In this document: piece after piece, positions 14,453 through 18,256 of the stretch
Numbering within the stretch: the stretch's first letter is position 1
How the letters are laid out: every line of letters begins with the position of its first letter
Origin: JBEBBU01 sp041158225
Lineage (GTDB): Bacteria; Pseudomonadota; Gammaproteobacteria; Methylococcales; Methylococcaceae
Length of the DNA stretch: 18,256 nucleotides
Direction of reading: 5' to 3'
Assembly: GCA_041158225.1 (NCBI GenBank)
Contig: JBEBBU010000172.1
Coordinates: 1 to 18,256 of the forward strand
The notes under the pieces: generated by a model
The model's database searches: none
The model's input: only the letters and a program-made list of their open reading frames with translations
What the model was told of the DNA's origin: nothing
Made by a program: the position numbers and the translations under genes

Positions 14453-14484
14453 GGGTCGTTCCTCTGTTGATGGCTGGGATGGCT

Positions 14485-15669
14485 TCAGGCCGAGAAATCC
14501 TTGCGCAGCATATCCTTGATGCCTCGCATGGCCTGCCGGGTGCGGTGTTCATTTTCGATCAGGCTGAAGCGCACGTGATCATCGCCAAACTCACCAAAGC
14601 CAATGCCAGGTGAGACGGCAACCTTGGCATCCAGTAGCATTTTCTTGGCGAATTCGAGCGATCCCATGTGCCGGTACTGTTCCGGAATCGGTGCCCAGAC
14701 AAACATGGTGGCCTTGGGTTTTTCGACGGCCCATCCCAGTTCATTCAGGCCTTTACACAGGACATCGCGTCTTGACTGGTAGACATCGCGAATCTGCTGC
14801 ACACAGTCCTGCGGGCCTTCGAGCGCTGCAATGGCGGCGACCTGGATAGGCGTGAAGGTGCCATAGTCAAGATAGGACTTGATGCGTCCCAGGGCAGCCA
14901 CCAGTTCACGGTTGCCACACATGAAGCCAACACGCCAGCCAGGCATGTTATAGCTTTTCGACAGCGTAAAAAATTCGACGGCTACATCACTGGCACCAGG
15001 TACCTGCAGTATGGAAGGCGCGACATAACCATCGAATACCAGGTCAGCATAGGCAATATCATGCACCACCCAGATCTTGTATTCGCGTGCCATGGCCACG
15101 ACTTTCTCGAAGAAATCCAGTTCAACGCACTGGGTGGTCGGATTGCCGGGGAAGTTCAGGATCAGCATCTTGGGCTTGGGCCATGAAGTCCTGATCGCCA
15201 TTTCCAGTTCGGAAAAAAAATCAACCCCTGAGGTCAGCGGGATATGCCTGACATCAGCTCCGGCCAGCACGATACCGTAAGGGTGGATCGGATAGGCAGG
15301 ATTGGGCACCAGTACCGCATCACCGGGGCCGACTGTGGCCAGTGCAAGGTGGGCGAGTCCCTCCTTGGAGCCAATAGTGACGATGGCCTGAGTATCCGGA
15401 TCCAGATCAACATCGTAGCGCGTCTTGTACCAGTTGCAGATGGCGCGTCGCAGGCGGGGGATGCCGCGTGAAACCGAATAGCGATGGGTGTTGTCTTTCT
15501 GCGCGACTTCTACCAGTTTGTCCACGATATGCTGTGGGGTAGCCCGGTCAGGATTGCCCATGCCAAAATCGATGATATCGCTGCCCATGGCCCGTTCTTT
15601 GGCCTTGAGGTCATTGACGATGTTGAAGACATAGGGGGGGAGGCGTTTGATTCTTTGAAATTCTTCCAT
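14485..15669 (-). CDS. alaC: Alanine transaminase (AlaC-type class I/II aminotransferase)
   Basis: PLP aminotransferase interconverting alanine/2-oxoglutarate and pyruvate/glutamate. The 394-residue product begins EEFQRIKRLPPYVFNIVNDL, characteristic of AlaC (YfdZ). Fold-type-I marks: IDFGMGNPD (33-41), LILNFPGNPTTQ (169-180), the cofactor Asp204 in VVHDIAYADL, Schiff-base Lys238 in TLSKSYNMPGWRVGF, and the C-terminal VRFSLIENEHR with the carboxylate-binding Arg. First gene of the alaC-hom-thrC unit, behind a promoter at 15715-15743. This position before hom is common in gamma- and betaproteobacteria and suggests supply of amino-acid nitrogen, but the exact substrate is inferred from family. 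An A8 run (15213-15220) and a G7 run lie inside it. Confidence 0.92.
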   Translation of the reverse strand: MEEFQRIKRLPPYVFNIVNDLKAKERAMGSDIIDFGMGNPDRATPQHIVDKLVEVAQKDNTHRYSVSRGIPRLRRAICNWYKTRYDVDLDPDTQAIVTIGSKEGLAHLALATVGPGDAVLVPNPAYPIHPYGIVLAGADVRHIPLTSGVDFFSELEMAIRTSWPKPKMLILNFPGNPTTQCVELDFFEKVVAMAREYKIWVVHDIAYADLVFDGYVAPSILQVPGASDVAVEFFTLSKSYNMPGWRVGFMCGNRELVAALGRIKSYLDYGTFTPIQVAAIAALEGPQDCVQQIRDVYQSRRDVLCKGLNELGWAVEKPKATMFVWAPIPEQYRHMGSLEFAKKMLLDAKVAVSPGIGFGEFGDDHVRFSLIENEHRTRQAMRGIKDMLRKDFSA

Positions 15670-15714
15670 CAGATTCAGGTCTTGCCGGGTGGGTTCTGGG
15701 TCATTGAACAGCTC

Positions 15715-15743
15715 AAGTTAACCGGGACAGCCATGACTGTCAA
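15715..15743 (-). promoter_or_regulatory. Sigma70-type promoter for alaC-hom-thrC
   Basis: On the minus strand a perfect -35 box TTGACA (15743-15738) and TAACTT (15720-15715) are spaced by 17 bp, immediately after the murU stop at 15747. The start would lie near 15708, leaving a leader of about 40 nt, too short for a leader-peptide attenuator. A short inverted repeat GACAG/CTGTC overlaps the -35 box and could be an operator. Confidence 0.6.
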
Positions 15744-15746
15744 TCA

Positions 15747-16439
15747 CTATCGGGGCGTCTTTTGCATATCAGCCAGATGGCATGCATAAGCATCTAGCCG
15801 CTCAGGTGTGCCTATGTCCATCCAGAAGCCGGCATGCAGTTCGCCGCTGACCTGTCCGAGCTCAGCCGCCTTGCGCAGCAATGGCCCCAGCGCAGCCCTC
15901 TGGCCAGGTTCCAGGGCCGCGAACAGTGCGGGTCGATAGACCCCAATACCGCAGTAGGTGTGGCGCAGTGATCCCGGGGAGGTGTTACCTATCTGCCCGT
16001 CATGCAGGGCAAAGTCACCTTCGGGGTGGTGAGGCGGGTTGGGTGCCAGCAGCAGGTGGGCCATGCCTGATGGCGTGTGCTTTCTGAGTCTGGCATAAGG
16101 ATAATCGCTGCCGATGTCGCCATTCACCAGCAGAAAAGGCTCAGATCCCAGAAGAGGCAGCGCCATACATATGCCCCCAGCGGTTTCCAGTGCCTGCTCG
16201 CCTTCATCCGAATAGACAATGTTGGCCTGATAGCGGCTGCCATCGCCAAGGTAGTCCCGGATCTGCTGGCCCCGGTAGGCAACGTTGATGACAAAATCCT
16301 TATAGCCGGCGGCCAGCAGGGCCAGCAGGGTGTGTTCGATCAGTGGGCGTCCTGCAGCCGCCAGCATCGGTTTCGGGCAGTGATCGGTCAGATGGCGCAT
16401 GCGCTCGCCCCGGCCTGCCGCCAGTATCATGGCTTTCAT
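15747..16439 (-). CDS. murU: N-acetylmuramate alpha-1-phosphate uridylyltransferase
   Basis: Nucleotidyltransferase of the peptidoglycan-recycling shortcut that makes UDP-MurNAc from MurNAc 1-phosphate and UTP, bypassing the fosfomycin-sensitive MurA step. The 230-residue product shows the sugar-nucleotidyltransferase signature LAAGRGERMR (6-15) with PKP (22-24), ETAGGI (85-90), the metal-binding NGD (106-108) and C-terminal WMDIGTPERLDAY (206-218). Assignment to MurU over a mannose-1-phosphate guanylyltransferase rests on the short length and on coupling to amgK: its ATG overlaps the amgK stop (ATGA). The next promoter on this strand, for alaC, begins 4 bp after the murU stop. Confidence 0.92.
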   Translation of the reverse strand: MKAMILAAGRGERMRHLTDHCPKPMLAAAGRPLIEHTLLALLAAGYKDFVINVAYRGQQIRDYLGDGSRYQANIVYSDEGEQALETAGGICMALPLLGSEPFLLVNGDIGSDYPYARLRKHTPSGMAHLLLAPNPPHHPEGDFALHDGQIGNTSPGSLRHTYCGIGVYRPALFAALEPGQRAALGPLLRKAAELGQVSGELHAGFWMDIGTPERLDAYACHLADMQKTPR

Positions 16440-17473
16440 GGACGGTAACGCTCGAAGTGGGGGGCTACGCGCTGCCGTAGCAGTGTTTCCAGCGCCTGCA
16501 GTTCAGGATAACGCCTGCATACGGCTATGATGTAGTCCAGCGTGCGCGGGATATCCCCAAGATAGCCATGTTTGCCGTCGCGGAGCGACAGACGGCAGAA
16601 GATGCCGGTAGCCTTGAGATGGCGCTGCACTCCCATCCAGTCCATCCAGCGCTGGAACAGCGGCCAGTCATCCCTGATCACGCCCTGGCAGGCCAGTCGC
16701 TGCTGGAACTGCATGGCCTGATGCGTCACGGCCTGTTCTGGCCATGCGATATAGCAGTCCCTGAGCAGGGATACCAGATCGTAGGTCAGCGGGCCGGCAA
16801 CCGCGTCCTGAAAGTCCAGGATGCCTGGCGCGCCATCGGGAGAGATCATCAGATTGCGCGAGTGAAAGTCCCTGTGGACGAAAACTCTTGGCTGTTCCAG
16901 TGCGCTGTCGGTCAGCAGCGTCCATGTCCTTTCCAGTGCCGCATTCTTGCGTAGATCCGTCAGTCCCAGCCAGCGCTCAAGACACCATTCCCCGAAAACA
17001 CCAATTTCCCTGCGCAGCAAGGCTTCATCGTAGCAGGGAAGTGTGTCCAGCGCGGTGATCCGGGACTGCATCTGCGCGATGCTGTCCAGTGCCGCGGCAT
17101 ACAGGATTGCGGCGTTATCATCCTGTAGCGCGTCCAGATAGCTTTTCATGCCGAGGTCTTGCAGCAGCATGAATCCCTGCTGGCTGTCGCAGGCATGGAT
17201 GTGAGGTACCCTGAGGCCGGCATCAGCCAGCAGGCGCTGTATCCTGACAAAAGCATCCACGTTTTCACGCTCAGGAGGCGCATCCATGGCAATCAGGGTG
17301 CCGTCAGCATGATGCAGGCGGAAATAGCGCCTGAAGCTGGCATCACCGGAGGCAGGCCGCAATTGCGCAGACGCCGTCTGGGGCTGGGTCAGCAGCCAGC
17401 TGGCCAGTGCCTGTAGCCGAGGATCTGCAGAATCAGCAGCAATCTCGGGTAAGGGGGGTAAAAAATCAGTCAC
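16436..17473 (-). CDS. amgK: N-acetylmuramate/N-acetylglucosamine anomeric kinase
   Basis: Phosphotransferase of the aminoglycoside-kinase fold that phosphorylates MurNAc (and GlcNAc) at C1, feeding MurU. The product is 345 residues. Visible: nucleotide loop SGDASFRRYFRL (42-53), Brenner motif VFVHRDFHSRNLM (197-209) with catalytic Asp202 and Asn207, and the metal-binding Asp220 in ILDFQDAVAGP. The start is GTG 17473, with AAGG about 8 nt upstream and no nearby in-frame ATG. The order lptD<>amgK-murU is that of Pseudomonas, where these genes give intrinsic fosfomycin tolerance; that effect here is inference. Confidence 0.93.
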   Translation of the reverse strand: MTDFLPPLPEIAADSADPRLQALASWLLTQPQTASAQLRPASGDASFRRYFRLHHADGTLIAMDAPPERENVDAFVRIQRLLADAGLRVPHIHACDSQQGFMLLQDLGMKSYLDALQDDNAAILYAAALDSIAQMQSRITALDTLPCYDEALLRREIGVFGEWCLERWLGLTDLRKNAALERTWTLLTDSALEQPRVFVHRDFHSRNLMISPDGAPGILDFQDAVAGPLTYDLVSLLRDCYIAWPEQAVTHQAMQFQQRLACQGVIRDDWPLFQRWMDWMGVQRHLKATGIFCRLSLRDGKHGYLGDIPRTLDYIIAVCRRYPELQALETLLRQRVAPHFERYRP

Positions 17474-17489
17474 GGGATTGACCTTACGG

Positions 17490-17495
17490 TATAAT
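17490..17495 (+). promoter_or_regulatory. Candidate -10 box upstream of the lptD-like gene
   Basis: A perfect TATAAT lies 45 bp before the inferred GTG start, in the 67-bp gap shared with amgK. No good -35 is seen at 16-18 bp (CAGTCA at 17 bp); the nearby TTGACC (17478-17483) is only 6 bp away and cannot serve. The reverse strand reads ATTATA at the same place, so it could contribute to amgK transcription. Confidence 0.35.
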
Positions 17496-17507
17496 GGTTG
17501 TCCTGCA

Positions 17508-17525
17508 TTTTATCGGTTTTATCGG
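17508..17525. repeat. 9-bp tandem repeat in the amgK/lptD divergent region
   Basis: Two exact adjacent copies of TTTTATCGG (17508-17516, 17517-17525) lie between the two divergent starts, 16-33 bp before the lptD-like start codon. A nearly one-turn spacing (9 bp) on one face of the helix would suit a dimeric regulator; function is not established. Confidence 0.45.
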
Positions 17526-17540
17526 GTAATCAAGCTGAGA

Positions 17541-18256
17541 GTGGTATCGTACGCCTGTTTCAGATGGGCTAAAACAGTTTTGCTGCTGCTGCCCCAGGTC
17601 GCGCTGGCCATGCCCGGTAACTGGAACTGCGAACGCAGTCAGGTGGACGGCGAGTGGGTGTGTGTCGCCAAAAAAGCTGCATCCCCCGAGGGGGCTGTGC
17701 CTGCGCAGCGTGAGGCCGCACCGCATGCTGAATCCACACCTGAGCCCGTCCGCCCGGCTGCCAGCCTTGTCCGGCGTCCTGCGCCTGTCGCTGAACCGCC
17801 AGTGCCCCCAAGAGAACTGCCTGCCGTGCCCGGTTTTGCGCATGAGGAGCCGGATGAGGACGAGGATGATGATATCATTCCGCCCGGAAAAACTGTGCCA
17901 GCTCCAGTGGTAGCTGCGCTCCCGCAGCCGCAACCAAAGCCGCTGCAGCAGGCCGATGCACCGGGCGATCTCCAGGAAGAGGAGCAGATGGAGGCGCCGC
18001 ACGAACCAGCGCCACTGCTGGCGACCGCCCCGCATATGTCCAGAGGGCATGTGACCCTGCACCAGGAGCCGGACAGCCCGCGCGAGGCAGAACTGCCGGC
18101 GGGCGATCCCGGCTGGAACTGCAACAAGGCGGAAGACAGAAAAACCTGGGACTGTGATCTGGTTGGGGCGGATCCGCGCGGCCTGCCGCACAGTATTGGC
18201 GATAATGGCCAGCGCGGCCCTGAGTGGAGCGAGTCAGGAGCGCTTACTCCGCAGGA
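17541..18256 (+). CDS. lptD: Probable LPS-assembly protein LptD, N-terminal part, cut by window edge
   Basis: The frame is open from 17541 to the window end (238 codons), so the beta-barrel lies outside. GTG 17541 starts a signal peptide: basic n-region with Arg and Lys, hydrophobic TVLLLLPQVALA, cleavage after ALA (residue 23). The mature part begins MPGNWNCE. It carries two Trp-Cys modules of the form W-N-C-x8-W-x-C: NWNC...WVC (17619-17663) and GWNC...WDC (18111-18155). Between them lies a Pro/Ala/Glu-rich linker of about 149 residues with an acidic run EEPDEDEDDD. Pseudomonas LptD also begins with a short Trp/Cys element after its signal peptide and is likewise divergent from amgK-murU; this synteny is the main support. 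LptD inserts LPS into the outer membrane. The start codon is uncertain (weak ribosome binding site), and the barrel domain is not visible to confirm the family. Confidence 0.72.
   Translation, partial: MVSYACFRWAKTVLLLLPQVALAMPGNWNCERSQVDGEWVCVAKKAASPEGAVPAQREAAPHAESTPEPVRPAASLVRRPAPVAEPPVPPRELPAVPGFAHEEPDEDEDDDIIPPGKTVPAPVVAALPQPQPKPLQQADAPGDLQEEEQMEAPHEPAPLLATAPHMSRGHVTLHQEPDSPREAELPAGDPGWNCNKAEDRKTWDCDLVGADPRGLPHSIGDNGQRGPEWSESGALTPQ

Noticed and set aside
17478..17495. TTGACC and TATAAT read as one promoter
   Set aside because: The spacer is 6 bp, far too short for sigma70.
17484..18191. 235-residue open frame on the minus strand at the right edge
   Set aside because: Antisense to the lptD-like frame, which has a signal peptide and Trp-Cys modules. 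The antisense translation is a low-complexity Arg/Gly/Ser product.
1..18256. CRISPR arrays, insertion sequences, tRNA genes, prophage or toxin-antitoxin loci
   Set aside because: No evenly spaced repeats, transposase-like frames, tRNA cloverleaf signals or mobile-gene products were seen. The gene content is core metabolism throughout.

Overview
The window is an 18.3-kb stretch of chromosomal housekeeping DNA from a Gram-negative gammaproteobacterium. The evidence is the 6S RNA beside zapA, the ygfB-pepP-ubiH cluster, orn-rsgA, apaG-apaH, mpl, and the amgK-murU pair divergent from an lptD-like outer-membrane gene, an arrangement known from Pseudomonas and relatives. I cannot place it at genus level. 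G+C looks moderately high throughout. No insertion sequence, prophage, CRISPR array, tRNA or rRNA gene is visible.

Layout. 1-506 (-): 5' part of ilvA, divergent from rpiA (607-1260, +). 1284-1469 (-): 6S RNA, lying directly after zapA (1518-1778, -). 1900-4982 (+): ygfB, pepP and ubiH, tightly packed. 4987-6533 (-): quinone oxidoreductase and orn. 6637-8777 (+): M48 membrane protease and rsgA. 8770-10786 (-): an exported ankyrin-repeat protein followed by mpl. 10819-11993 (+): apaG and apaH. 11994-15669 (-): alaC, hom and thrC behind a good sigma70-type promoter. 15747-17473 (-): amgK and murU. 17541-18256 (+): start of an lptD-like gene cut by the window edge.

Functional themes. Three genes serve peptidoglycan recycling: mpl re-attaches recovered tripeptide to UDP-MurNAc, while AmgK and MurU convert free MurNAc to UDP-MurNAc. 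Three genes lie on the threonine/isoleucine route (hom, thrC, ilvA), with an alanine transaminase heading the hom operon; homoserine kinase (thrB) is not here. RNA and ribosome housekeeping is represented by 6S RNA, Orn, RsgA, ApaG and ApaH, and ubiquinone synthesis by ubiH.

The region is very compact. Five gene pairs have overlapping stop and start codons, and three convergent pairs meet with a gap of 4 bp, a gap of 0 bp or an 8-bp overlap. Nothing here looks like a new multi-gene system. The points most worth a second look are a six-cysteine insertion in ThrC, a duplicated Trp-Cys module around a Pro/acidic linker in the lptD-like protein, a 9-bp tandem repeat in the amgK/lptD control region, and the ankyrin protein coupled to mpl.
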